DNA of 47,264 nucleotides from UBA11889 sp002313255 (GTDB lineage Bacteria; Pseudomonadota; Gammaproteobacteria; Pseudomonadales; Azotimanducaceae): NCBI GenBank assembly GCA_913045265.1, contig CAJWQX010000022.1, positions 1 through 47,264 of the forward strand, read 5' to 3'. Positions 1 through 7,403 of this stretch are shown piece after piece. Position numbers and translations under genes: made by a program. Position 1 is the first letter of the stretch, and the number at the start of each line of letters is the position of its first letter. The notes beneath the pieces were generated by a model that made no database searches, had not been told where the DNA came from, and saw only the letters and a list, made by a program, of their open reading frames with translations.

Positions 1-129
1 CCCAGCGCCACCGCTAGCGCCATCCCCCCTTGATCCGCTCTCAGAGTGGCAACTAATTTACTTTTGGGCCCCCTAGTGAAAAAAAATCGCGAGGATTTTT
101 CTACCGAGTAAAGTAAAGGGGCATAGGGC
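1..129. other. Left edge, no gene recognised
   Basis: No convincing reading frame is visible in this stretch. It holds short features only: an imperfect hairpin CCGCTC-TCA-GAGTGG near 36-50, a run of eight A near 79-86 and a GC-rich GGGCCCCC near 66-73. The mix of T-rich and GGCC-containing short motifs is loosely reminiscent of insertion-sequence ends, but no transposase or matching inverted repeat is in the window, so I do not call an element here. Confidence 0.3.
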
Positions 130-357
130 TTGCTGAACTGGCCGAGACAAAACACGAGGACTAGTATCGAGGATGTAGATCGATTGGGGAGGATCGAGAC
201 GCGTGACTCAAGCAATACGGACAAGATGTACTACTTTGTTGACGTGGATATAGAAGGTCAACAAATTGGCAATCAGCGAACCAACCAAAGACAACTTAGC
301 TCAAAACGGAGACAGCATTTAGATACACTGGGGTTTGTTTGGAAGGTGAAAACGTAA
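130..357 (+). pseudogene. Remnant of a helicase-associated (HA) domain protein
   Basis: The last 40 or so codons (about 235-357) read IGNQRTNQRQLSS followed by a segment ending LDTLGFVWKV. This matches the helicase-associated domain repeat found in many bacterial helicase and mobile-element proteins, usual form GxWVxxQRxxxxxxLSxxRxxxLxxLGFxW. Compared with the usual form, the residues around the first Trp are missing (IGN joins straight to QRTN), and nothing upstream resembles a helicase or further repeats. The first 30 codons look like random sequence, and no ribosome binding site precedes the frame. I read it as the decayed 3' end of a larger gene, not a functional small protein. Its position close to the 3' end of a tRNA gene fits a worn integrative element. 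The HA match is by eye and would need a profile search. Confidence 0.5.
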
Positions 358-370
358 CCCCACCTTTTTT
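330..370 (+). terminator. Possible intrinsic terminator after the HA remnant
   Basis: GGGGTT (330-335) can pair with AACCCC (356-361), or alternatively AAGGTG (343-348) with CACCTT (361-366); a run of six T follows at 365-370. The loop is long for a strong terminator (20 or 12 bases), so this is a weak candidate. It would end transcription of the old HA gene. Confidence 0.35.
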
Positions 371-452
371 GTGTCTGGCTAGGAACAACAGTACATGTCT
401 TGAGGAGTTAGGGGCCCCGGGGGGTTAAATGGGGTGGGAATAAGATTTAGTG

Positions 453-472
453 TGGTACAAGAACTGGTACAA
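453..472. repeat. Direct repeat TGGTACAA, two copies
   Basis: TGGTACAA occurs at 453-460 and again at 465-472, start to start 12 bases. The pair lies about 65 bases beyond the 3' end of the tRNA-Ser gene, which is where tyrosine-integrase arm sites or an integrase upstream region would sit if an element had used this tRNA as attachment site. No integrase gene is present, so the function is inferred from position only. The rest of 358-538 shows no gene. Confidence 0.4.
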
Positions 473-538
473 AAGTGTAATTACAGCTACGGAATGCACT
501 TAAATAGTCAATAAAAACAATTACATGGCGTAGTTAAA

Positions 539-628
539 TGGCGGAGAGGCAGGGATTCGAACCCTGGGTGCCCAAAGGACACTCCTGATTTCGAGTCAGG
601 CCCGTTCGACCAACTCCGGCACCTCTCC
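539..628 (-). tRNA. tRNA-Ser, anticodon CGA, with encoded CCA
   Basis: On the minus strand the gene starts GGAGAGGTGCC and ends CCTCTCC-G-CCA. The seven-base acceptor stem pairs perfectly (622-628 with 543-549), the discriminator base is G (542) and CCA is encoded at 539-541. The anticodon stem CCTGA/TCAGG encloses the loop CTCGAAA, giving anticodon CGA at 591-593, which reads the serine codon UCG. A long variable arm (GTGTCC...GGGCAC) and the TTCGAATCC T-loop confirm a class II tRNA of 90 bases. The 3' end points left, towards the HA remnant and the repeat pair, so this gene is a plausible attachment site for an integrated element. Confidence 0.96.
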
Positions 629-640
629 TTTGAGACGTAG

Positions 641-646
641 ATTCTA
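641..646 (-). promoter_or_regulatory. Likely -10 box of tRNA-Ser
   Basis: On the minus strand TAGAAT lies 12 bases before the mature tRNA 5' end, which predicts a short leader. No clear -35 hexamer is seen at the right distance, so this is a weak call. Confidence 0.3.
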
Positions 647-744
647 ACGGGGAATGCGTTCGGGTTGGACCTCATTGGCAATCGGGAACCTGGCCTCCCT
701 GGAGCGTCCTGTTAAAATACGTTCTCTTGGAGTTGCAGGTAGGA

Positions 745-1605
745 ATGAACGTGGACGCAAACCCGACTGTATTCGAGATTGATCCGAGTACGTTTCAGAA
801 GGACGTCATTGAACGCTCCAAACAAGTACCGGTGGTTCTGCTTTTTTGGACTGACCAAGTAGCGCCCGCCGTTGAGACGAAGAGTGCGCTCGAAACTTTA
901 GTCGCCCAGTACCAGGGAAAGTTCACGCTCGGTTTATCGGATGTTGCCAAAGATCAAGCGCTTGCCCAGCAGTTGCGTGTCCAAGGTGTACCCAGCATAC
1001 GGGTAGTCGTTGACGGACAAATAGTCGAACAAATGGAGGGGCCGCAAGACGAAGCCGCCTTGCGAGCGCTGGTCGATAAATTAACGATGTCGAGCAGCGA
1101 CGTTTTGCAAGATCAATTGGCGGTACACATTGAATCCCGGGATTGGGATAGCGCGCTCGCGATTCTCCAGCAAGCGATCAACGACGAGCCGGGCAACGTC
1201 GGTTACAAAGTTGAGTGGGCAGATGTGCTTATTCGAAAGGGTGATTTAGATGGTGCTCGCACAGTCGTCGCGACTATCCCGGAAGAGGCCCCGGAACGGG
1301 AGCGTCCGTTGACCCGGCTGGAGATTGGCGAGGAAGCCGCGGGAATGGGAATCCTCGAAGAAGTTCAAGTGGAGTTAGAAGCTGATCCATCTAATCTTGA
1401 TCTCCGGTATCGCGCATCGATTCTTTGTGCTGCTGGAGGTGGGTACGAGGAAGCCTTGGCGCACGCCATGTTTATTCTTCAAACCGATCGGGAATTTCAG
1501 GACGATATAGGGCGGGCGACGATGGTGAGAATCATGTCTTTGCTCGGCAAGGACTCCGATACCGCGAAAGGGTATCGGCGACGCATGTTTAACTTCATGC
1601 ATTAA
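745..1605 (+). CDS. cnoX: CnoX/YbbN-like thioredoxin-TPR co-chaperone
   Basis: The 286-residue protein has a thioredoxin-like domain (about 5-115) followed by a TPR-like helical region (about 120-285), the architecture and length of E. coli CnoX (YbbN), a cytoplasmic holdase that protects clients and hands them to GroEL or DnaK. The usual WCxxC site reads W35-TDQV, so both active-site cysteines are absent and the protein should have no thiol-disulfide chemistry at this site; the cis-proline segment (GVPSIR) is kept. ATG at 745 is preferred because AGG at 737-739 stands five bases upstream; an in-frame TTG at 727 is possible. It stands alone, divergent from tRNA-Ser. Fold is confident; chaperone role is by family. 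Confidence 0.88.
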   Translation: MNVDANPTVFEIDPSTFQKDVIERSKQVPVVLLFWTDQVAPAVETKSALETLVAQYQGKFTLGLSDVAKDQALAQQLRVQGVPSIRVVVDGQIVEQMEGPQDEAALRALVDKLTMSSSDVLQDQLAVHIESRDWDSALAILQQAINDEPGNVGYKVEWADVLIRKGDLDGARTVVATIPEEAPERERPLTRLEIGEEAAGMGILEEVQVELEADPSNLDLRYRASILCAAGGGYEEALAHAMFILQTDREFQDDIGRATMVRIMSLLGKDSDTAKGYRRRMFNFMH

Positions 1606-1690
1606 TGGACGCGCTGGGAGTGCGGCTTGTTGTTGGGCCAGGTTTGACCTAGTTCACAGTCCTTGTAACTGCGAGCCCTTTAAAAAACCT

Positions 1691-1699
1691 TTATGCACA
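1691..1699 (+). promoter_or_regulatory. DnaA-box match TTATGCACA
   Basis: TTATGCACA fits the relaxed DnaA box consensus TTWTNCACA. A single nine-base match occurs often by chance; it matters only together with the second box at 1880-1888 and the AT-rich stretch between them. Confidence 0.35.
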
Positions 1700-1776
1700 G
1701 CAATTTGACCAATGTAGTTGAACCAAAAAGATGTAGTATTTCGTTAAAATGAAATATCACGTTTCAATGTAATACA

Positions 1777-1790
1777 TTGATAAATATCAA
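1777..1790. promoter_or_regulatory. FNR/ANR-type operator, perfect consensus
   Basis: TTGAT-AAAT-ATCAA matches the FNR/ANR consensus TTGATNNNNATCAA at all ten fixed positions. Its centre is 1783.5. A -10-like TATTCA at 1814-1819 would give a start near 1825, placing the site about 41.5 bases upstream, the classic class II activation geometry. The nearest downstream gene is the glutamine-synthetase-like ligase (start 1982). CRP sites differ (TGTGA half-sites), so an oxygen or NO-sensing FNR-family protein is the best guess; that regulator is not in this window. Confidence 0.6.
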
Positions 1791-1879
1791 TATTATTTAT
1801 AATTGACGGAAAATATTCATTGTGGCGCCATAAGTAGTTCGCGTCTATTCAGAGGTTTAACACCGAGTTATCCCAAGAC

Positions 1880-1888
1880 TTATCCACA
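1880..1888 (+). promoter_or_regulatory. DnaA-box match TTATCCACA (perfect)
   Basis: TTATCCACA is the exact high-affinity DnaA box. A degraded copy, TTATCCCAA, lies just upstream at 1868-1876. It may control the downstream gene or belong to an origin-like region; sequence alone cannot decide. Confidence 0.45.
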
Positions 1889-1981
1889 GAGCACGACGCG
1901 GTTTTCGAGGATGGAAGGACAAAGAGCCACGAAGTCTCGTCCGGTTTACACTAGTTCGGGTTCTTGAAAAGGAGTGATGGT

Positions 1982-3346
1982 GTGGATAGCTCGCTGGATG
2001 CACGTATGCAAGCGTATCGAGATGCTGGTGTTCAGCAGGTGGTGTTAGGTTTAGTCGACATCGATGGAGTCATCCGTGGCAAATTCGTGGACTTATCGAA
2101 ACTCGAAAGCCTGATGGCCCATGGCGGCGGTTTTTGCGATTGCATCCTCGGTTGGGACGTTGATGATCAATTGTACGAACACGGTACCTATACTGGTTGG
2201 CAAACGGGATTCCCGGACGTTCACTATCGCCTCCTAACGGATACGGAACGAACGATTCCGGGCGAACGCACTCCGTATTTTGTCGGCGAGTTTGTCGACG
2301 ATACATCTGACTTTCACCCTATTTGCCCCCGTTCCTGTCTGCGGCGCGTCCTAACAAGATTAGGTGATCTAGGATATACCGTCCGTTCTGGATTTGAATA
2401 CGAATTCTTTATCTTTAAGGAAACGCCCCAGTCAATTCGCGAGAAAGGATATCGAGATCTCACACCCGTCACGCCAGGAAACTTCGGTTATTCGGTGCTG
2501 CGAGCGGCGACTCAATCGGAGGCATTCAACGGGCTCATGGACTATTGCCGCGAATTTGGGTTTCCGCTAGAAGGGCTTCATTGCGAAACCGGTCCGGGCG
2601 TCTGGGAGGCCGCGCTCGTCGCGAGCGAAGGAATCGAAGCGGCCGACCAAGCAGCGCTGTTTAAGAACTTTACGAAAGTCTATTTTCAGAAGCGCGGCGA
2701 ACTCGCAACCTTTATGGCAAAGTGGTCGATGGATTACCCGGGCCAAAGTGGCCACTACCATTTTTCTCTCCTCGATGCGGAGGGACGAAATGCTTTTTCT
2801 TCTGAGCAGCCAGGAGGCATACCGGACATCGCAAGATACGTCCTGGGAGGTCTGATGCGCTATCTACCCGAGTGGTTACCGTTGCTGGCTCCCACCGTGA
2901 ATAGTTTTACCCGGCTTGTTCGAGGCGCGTGGGCGCCAACGGCAGCGAGCTGGGGAGTGGAAAATCGTACTGCGGCTTTTCGCTTTATCCCCGGAGACGC
3001 GTCCCGACAGCATGTGGAGAATCGAGTTGGTGGAGCGGATGGGAATCCGTACTTGGCGGCAGCAGCGACCTTGGGCGCAGCAGCGTTAGGGATTGAGGAA
3101 AAGATTGAGCCGATTGCAGCGGTCGTTGGAAACGCGTACGAACAAGAAGACGTGATGGGGAGCGAAGGACGATTCAGTCCGACGCTGCGCCACGCGGCGA
3201 CGCGGATGGGCAAGTCAAATGCCGCTCGAGTGGTGTTCGGAGACGCATTTGTCGAGCACTTTGTCGGCACGAGAATCTGGGAAGCTAAGGAGTCCGAGCG
3301 GTTCGTCAACGATTGGCAGCTAAACCGATATCTCGAAATCATTTAA
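1982..3346 (+). CDS. Glutamine synthetase family protein (GlnA/PuuA-like)
   Basis: A glutamine-synthetase-fold ligase of 454 residues. Enzymes of this fold join an amine to the gamma-carboxyl of glutamate using ATP. Metal and substrate residues are visible: E139 and E141 in FEYEFF, E202 and E209 in CETGPGVWEAA, H258/H260 in GHYHFS, and the arginine segment ENRTAAFRFIPG (R329, R334). The length and absence of an adenylylation-type tail suggest a gamma-glutamyl-amine ligase (PuuA/GlnA3 type), not housekeeping GlnA. AAGGAG at 1969-1974 is seven bases before GTG 1982, so I prefer it to the in-frame TTG at 1964. The next gene is a class I amidotransferase that could hydrolyse gamma-glutamyl products, as in the Puu pathway. 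The upstream FNR site suggests low-oxygen control. The amine substrate is unknown. Confidence 0.9.
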   Translation: MDSSLDARMQAYRDAGVQQVVLGLVDIDGVIRGKFVDLSKLESLMAHGGGFCDCILGWDVDDQLYEHGTYTGWQTGFPDVHYRLLTDTERTIPGERTPYFVGEFVDDTSDFHPICPRSCLRRVLTRLGDLGYTVRSGFEYEFFIFKETPQSIREKGYRDLTPVTPGNFGYSVLRAATQSEAFNGLMDYCREFGFPLEGLHCETGPGVWEAALVASEGIEAADQAALFKNFTKVYFQKRGELATFMAKWSMDYPGQSGHYHFSLLDAEGRNAFSSEQPGGIPDIARYVLGGLMRYLPEWLPLLAPTVNSFTRLVRGAWAPTAASWGVENRTAAFRFIPGDASRQHVENRVGGADGNPYLAAAATLGAAALGIEEKIEPIAAVVGNAYEQEDVMGSEGRFSPTLRHAATRMGKSNAARVVFGDAFVEHFVGTRIWEAKESERFVNDWQLNRYLEII

Positions 3347-3371
3347 GGGACGATGACATGGATGGATCCCA

Positions 3372-4073
3372 ATGCGGATAGGGATACTCAAGGCTGATTC
3401 CGTTCGCGACGAATTTCAAAGCCAATTTGGCGACTACCAAGGCATGTTTCAGCGAGTGCTCGATAGTGTTGCAGAAGGCGCGCTCGAATATCGGACCTAT
3501 GATGTTCTGGCTGGCGATTATCCGGAGTCGATTGATACGTGCGATGGCTATGTGATTACCGGAAGTCGCGAGAGCGTTTACGACGATCAGGAATGGATAA
3601 GCCGACTGGGTAACTTTGTTATCGCTCTTCATGAGCGGCAGAAGAAAACCGTTGGGATTTGTTTTGGTCATCAATTGATTGCGCACGTTTTGGGAGGTGA
3701 GACAACGTCAGCTGCCGGCGGCTGGGGCGTCGGCGTGCATGAGTTTAAGGTCGAATTTGCGCTACCGTGGATGTCCGAGAAGACGACGTCGTTCCGGCTC
3801 TTGTGCAGTCATCGCGATCAAGTGACAAGACTCCCCCAGGACGCACATGTTTTTGCCAAGAGCGATTTCTGTCCGGTTGCTGGCTATACGTTGGGGGATC
3901 ATTTCGTCACGTTCCAAGGCCACCCTGAGTTTGAAAAATCGTACTCGGAGATTTTGATGCGGAGCCGCAGGGAGCTTCTAGAAAGCGCCTACCACCCAGG
4001 TATTGCGTCGCTCGACGAAACAACGGACGAGGGCTTGGTAGCGACATGGATGCTCGAGTTTTTACAGCAGTGA
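3372..4073 (+). CDS. Class I glutamine amidotransferase domain protein
   Basis: A 233-residue stand-alone GATase class I domain. The catalytic triad is present: nucleophile C97 in GICFGHQ, H184 and E186 in FQGHPEF. No synthetase domain is attached. Such proteins are either partners of amidotransferase complexes or gamma-glutamyl hydrolases (PuuD-like). Its place 25 bases after a glutamine-synthetase-like ligase favours hydrolysis of gamma-glutamylated intermediates, which is inference. ATG 3372 is chosen because the family N-terminus (MRIGILKAD) starts here; no strong ribosome binding site precedes it. Its end overlaps the next gene by 28 bases. Confidence 0.88.
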   Translation: MRIGILKADSVRDEFQSQFGDYQGMFQRVLDSVAEGALEYRTYDVLAGDYPESIDTCDGYVITGSRESVYDDQEWISRLGNFVIALHERQKKTVGICFGHQLIAHVLGGETTSAAGGWGVGVHEFKVEFALPWMSEKTTSFRLLCSHRDQVTRLPQDAHVFAKSDFCPVAGYTLGDHFVTFQGHPEFEKSYSEILMRSRRELLESAYHPGIASLDETTDEGLVATWMLEFLQQ

Positions 4074-4513
4074 GCGATCGCGCGCCCAGACGATACCGGG
4101 ACTACGAGCGACGCGCCGATGGGCTTGTGAGTTCTAAGGAGCGCTTAAAGAACCTCGCGACGCAAGCGGCACGTAAGCTGTCTGGGACAGCGTCGACGCG
4201 TATCGATCGAGTTCGCGACCAGCTGATTTTGTGCATAGCACTTGTTAGGAGTTGGATGCATGGTGAATACGACGGTGTATCGCGTCAGACCATCGTTGCA
4301 GTGACCGCGGCTCTCCTATACTTCGTGATGCCCTTGGACGTGATTCCGGATTTCTTGATTGGCTGGGGATTTATCGACGATGCTTCGGTCGTCGGCTACG
4401 TGATGACCATGCTTGCGGCGGAAATGGATGCTTTTCGTCGATGGCAAGAACGGGCCGTTGAACGTGAAGATAAAGTTGCCGAAACCGACCTACGGAAAGA
4501 GGAAATAATTTGA
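4046..4513 (+). CDS. DUF1232 (YkvA-type) membrane protein
   Basis: 155 residues. A DUF1232 core lies at about 84-122, with the signature MPLDVIPD and FIDDA separated by a short hydrophobic turn; the hydrophobic stretch 84-105 is probably membrane-embedded. The N-terminal 60 residues are basic and helical. The function of DUF1232 proteins is unknown. The gene overlaps the amidotransferase gene by 28 bases, and its TGA stop (4511-4513) overlaps the TTG start of the lipoprotein gene, so it is almost certainly co-translated with them. Confidence 0.85.
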   Translation: MDARVFTAVSDRAPRRYRDYERRADGLVSSKERLKNLATQAARKLSGTASTRIDRVRDQLILCIALVRSWMHGEYDGVSRQTIVAVTAALLYFVMPLDVIPDFLIGWGFIDDASVVGYVMTMLAAEMDAFRRWQERAVEREDKVAETDLRKEEII

Positions 4514-5679
4514 AATCCGGGCCACTGCTGGGGATTCTCTTATTGCTTGTAGGTTGTGGCGAAGACGTCGGTAACTCCGAAAGTATCCGGCTTTGGTTCA
4601 TTGATGCGACCGACGGCAGCACACTGACAATCCCGCCAGGAAAATTCGAGTTCGATCGCTCGCTGGTATTACGTGCAAACAATATCTCGATCGTCGGCGC
4701 AGGACAGGGGCGCACGGTGCTTTCATTTCACGGGCAGCGACAGGGTGCGGAAGGGATACTTCTTACCGGCAATGGGATTCGAATTGAAGGATTGGCGGTT
4801 GAAGATACCGTCGGCGATGCGATCAAGATTAATCAAAGTCGCGATGTTGTCATTCGAGACGTCCGTGTTGAGTGGACCCGCGGTTCGCATACCGACAATG
4901 GGGCATACGGCATCTATCCGGTCCAGTGCGAGAACGTGTTGATCGAAGAGTCCACGGCAATTGGGGCAAGCGATGCGGGCATTTATGTTGGTCAATCACG
5001 CCGCATTATCGTTAGGAACAGCGTCGCCCGGTATAACGTCGCGGGGATCGAAATCGAAAATTCAACAGACGCGGATGTATATGGCAACCACGTCGCCGAA
5101 AACACTGGCGGCATTCTGGTCTTTGATTTGCCCAACTTACCTGTCCAAGGGGGGCGACGAACTAGGGTGTTTGATAACGAGGTTAAAGCGAACAACACAC
5201 CTAACTTCGCGCCGCCAGGAAATACCGTAGCCGGTGTGCCGACGGGTACCGGAATCATGATAAGCGCCAATGACGATATCGAGGTGTTCGGAAATCATGT
5301 AACAGATAACGATACCGCCAATATGTTGGTTGTTAGCTATTTGATTACCGGGAACCGGCTGACTGATGTGAACTACGACCCGTATCCTGAGCGGATACAT
5401 ATCCACGACAACGTGTTTGAGGGAGGGGGCGTTGCACCCGATTCTGACCCCTTAAAACGTCTTGTTGACGGTACCGGAATGTCGGTACCCGATATTGTCT
5501 GGGACGGCTATGCGCGTGGCGATGCGAATCCCCAAATTTGCATCGAAGGGAATGGGACAGCGGATTTCGTCAACCTAGGTGCGCCGGCGGGTTTTGTAGC
5601 CTCGTTTGATCTGGAACCACATCGATGCACACTCGACTCGCTCGCGACGGTTGATCTTGCTGAACTAAGCGGTATGTAG
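4510..5679 (+). CDS. Parallel beta-helix lipoprotein
   Basis: 389 residues with a lipoprotein signal: basic N-terminus, hydrophobic core and lipobox LLVG-C16, so it is anchored in a membrane facing the periplasm or cell surface. The rest is a right-handed parallel beta-helix, seen as repeated turns of about 22 residues such as NISIVGAG, IRIEGLAVED, VVIRDVRVE, IIVRNSVARYN and ADVYGNHVAENTGG. A Cys-containing tail follows (about 345-389). Such folds bind or cleave polysaccharides, but no catalytic set is recognisable. It resembles the tandem-repeat beta-helix lipoproteins of family TIGR03805, which as I recall usually occur next to one fixed uncharacterised exported partner; no such partner is here. 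TTG 4510 is favoured by AGAGGA upstream and the overlap with the preceding stop. Confidence 0.85.
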   Translation: MKSGPLLGILLLLVGCGEDVGNSESIRLWFIDATDGSTLTIPPGKFEFDRSLVLRANNISIVGAGQGRTVLSFHGQRQGAEGILLTGNGIRIEGLAVEDTVGDAIKINQSRDVVIRDVRVEWTRGSHTDNGAYGIYPVQCENVLIEESTAIGASDAGIYVGQSRRIIVRNSVARYNVAGIEIENSTDADVYGNHVAENTGGILVFDLPNLPVQGGRRTRVFDNEVKANNTPNFAPPGNTVAGVPTGTGIMISANDDIEVFGNHVTDNDTANMLVVSYLITGNRLTDVNYDPYPERIHIHDNVFEGGGVAPDSDPLKRLVDGTGMSVPDIVWDGYARGDANPQICIEGNGTADFVNLGAPAGFVASFDLEPHRCTLDSLATVDLAELSGM

Positions 5680-5783
5680 TTGCTCCTCTCGCCAAATGCG
5701 TCTTCAGGCATTCGCGAAAATACGATGACTTGCAAGGGGGGAGGGGCCGAGGTAGAACAAGCGACTCGATTCGGGAGGGTGTG

Positions 5784-7403
5784 ATGGATATACATTTTGC
5801 GTCGGTTTGGGAAACGGTAGCCGACATCGTGCCGGAGCGGACGGCGCTTATTTGTGGCGACAAAACGACAACCTGGGGACAATACGATGATCGTGCCGCA
5901 CGAATAGCGGGCCTATTGCAAGCGCACGGTATCGGCGCAGACGCGAAGGTTGGCATCTATTTGCACAACTCCAATGAATACGTTGAAGCCCAGTACGGTG
6001 TTTTTAAGATTCGTGGCTGCCCGGTCAACGTCAATTATCGGTACAAAGCCGACGAGCTCGTATACCTACTCGACAATGCAGATGCGGAGGCGTTGATCTT
6101 TCAAGCGTGTTACGCAATGCGTATCTGGGAGATCCGCAAGCAACTGCCTAAAGTCAAACTCTTTGTTCAGGTCGACGATGGGACCGAAGCCCTGCTCGAT
6201 GACGCGTTAGATTACGAACGGGCGATTCGAGATCAGCAACCGGCAGAACGAATAGAACGCTCCCGAGACGATGTCTACATGCTTTACACAGGCGGCACAA
6301 CGGGGATGCCAAAGGGTGTTATGTATTCGCATGGCATGTTCGTTACCGCCATGATGGCCGGGGTTCGACAAATGGGGTTGGATATCCCCACAAGCGTCGA
6401 AGATGTCCCGGGAATTATTACCGCGTTGAAGGAGAATGACGCGTTTCCAATAAGCCTTGCCGCCTGTCCTTTGATGCATGGAACTGGCATGTGGCTGGGC
6501 ACCATGATCCCGCTTCTGCAAGGGGGTACCGTGGTGACCATTCCCAAGCTTGGCCTGGATCCGCACGGTCTTTGGTCTGAAGTCGAACGCAATCGGGTGC
6601 GCCAAGTTGTGATCGTTGGCGACGCGTTTGCACGACCGATGCTGAAGGCGCTTGAGGAGGCTGAGAAGGCGGGTAGGGGATATGACATCTCTAGCCTCCA
6701 ACAGATTACATCGAGTGGCGTGATGTGGAGTAAAGAAGTCAAACAAGGACTGCTCGCCCATCACGACATGACCCTTGTCGACACTATGGGATCGACAGAA
6801 GGGGGTATGGGGGCCTCGGTCGCGACACGTGATGAACCTGCCGAGACGGCAAAGTTTAAGCTGTCAGCTGGGGTCCGAGTGTTCGCAGACGATGGCACCG
6901 AGGTGGTGCCCGGGTCCGGTGTCACAGGACGAATCGCAACTAGCGGTCTAGTACCTCTCGGCTATTACAAAGACCCGGAAAAATCGGCAGCTACGTTTAA
7001 AGAAATCGAGGGGGTGCGCTACAGCTTCCCAGGGGATTACGCCAGCGTCGAGGCGGATGGGTCGATTACGTTGCTAGGACGCGGTAGTAATTGCATCAAC
7101 ACGGCCGGTGAGAAGGTTTATCCGGAGGAAGTCGAAGAGGCTATTAAACGCCACCCGGATATTGTCGATTGTCTCGTCGTCGGATTGAAAGATGAGCGTT
7201 TCGGACAACGTATCGTCGCGGTTGCTTCACGTGTGTCCAGTATTTCGCTCGAGGAAGAGCAACTGATCGACTTTGCGCGTGACCATCTCGCGGGTTACAA
7301 GCTGCCGAAACAAGTGTTATTCGTTGATGAAGTTCGACGGGCTGCTAATGGCAAGGCCGATTACAAGTGGGCCAATCAAGCGGCTGAGCGGGCTTTGGCC
7401 TAA
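5784..7403 (+). CDS. Acyl-CoA synthetase (AMP-forming, FadD family)
   Basis: 539 residues of the ANL adenylating superfamily; it activates a carboxylic acid with ATP and CoA. Motifs in order: phosphate loop YTGGTTGMPKG (about 168-178), aromatic/GSTEG substrate-pocket segment near 340, PGDYASVEADG, the hinge LGRGSNCINTAGEKVYPEEVEE and the catalytic lysine in GKADYKW (about K524). The STEGG and GSNCINTAGEKVYPEEVE forms resemble the branch of FadD enzymes acting on steroid side chains or long chains, but specificity cannot be read directly. GGGAGG at 5772-5777 sets ATG 5784; the open frame to 5730 is not used. The CaiB-type gene starts immediately after its stop codon. Confidence 0.92.
   Translation: MDIHFASVWETVADIVPERTALICGDKTTTWGQYDDRAARIAGLLQAHGIGADAKVGIYLHNSNEYVEAQYGVFKIRGCPVNVNYRYKADELVYLLDNADAEALIFQACYAMRIWEIRKQLPKVKLFVQVDDGTEALLDDALDYERAIRDQQPAERIERSRDDVYMLYTGGTTGMPKGVMYSHGMFVTAMMAGVRQMGLDIPTSVEDVPGIITALKENDAFPISLAACPLMHGTGMWLGTMIPLLQGGTVVTIPKLGLDPHGLWSEVERNRVRQVVIVGDAFARPMLKALEEAEKAGRGYDISSLQQITSSGVMWSKEVKQGLLAHHDMTLVDTMGSTEGGMGASVATRDEPAETAKFKLSAGVRVFADDGTEVVPGSGVTGRIATSGLVPLGYYKDPEKSAATFKEIEGVRYSFPGDYASVEADGSITLLGRGSNCINTAGEKVYPEEVEEAIKRHPDIVDCLVVGLKDERFGQRIVAVASRVSSISLEEEQLIDFARDHLAGYKLPKQVLFVDEVRRAANGKADYKWANQAAERALA

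Larger units (their letters stand above)
1606..1981. other. AT-rich intergenic region with regulatory signals
   Basis: This 376-base gap contains no gene I can support. Bases 1680-1830 are strongly AT-rich and hold several small palindromes: AATGTA-A-TACATT near 1766-1778, and ATTGATA-AA-TATCAAT at 1776-1791, which is also a perfect FNR-type site. Two sequences matching the DnaA box consensus TTWTNCACA lie at 1691-1699 and 1880-1888, on either side of the AT-rich stretch. The most economical reading is the promoter region of the glutamine-synthetase-like gene at 1982; an origin-like function is an open alternative. Confidence 0.6.

Noticed and set aside
1..75. Possible insertion-sequence end at the left edge
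   Set aside because: Short motifs look vaguely IS-like, but there is no transposase and no matching inverted repeat in the window.
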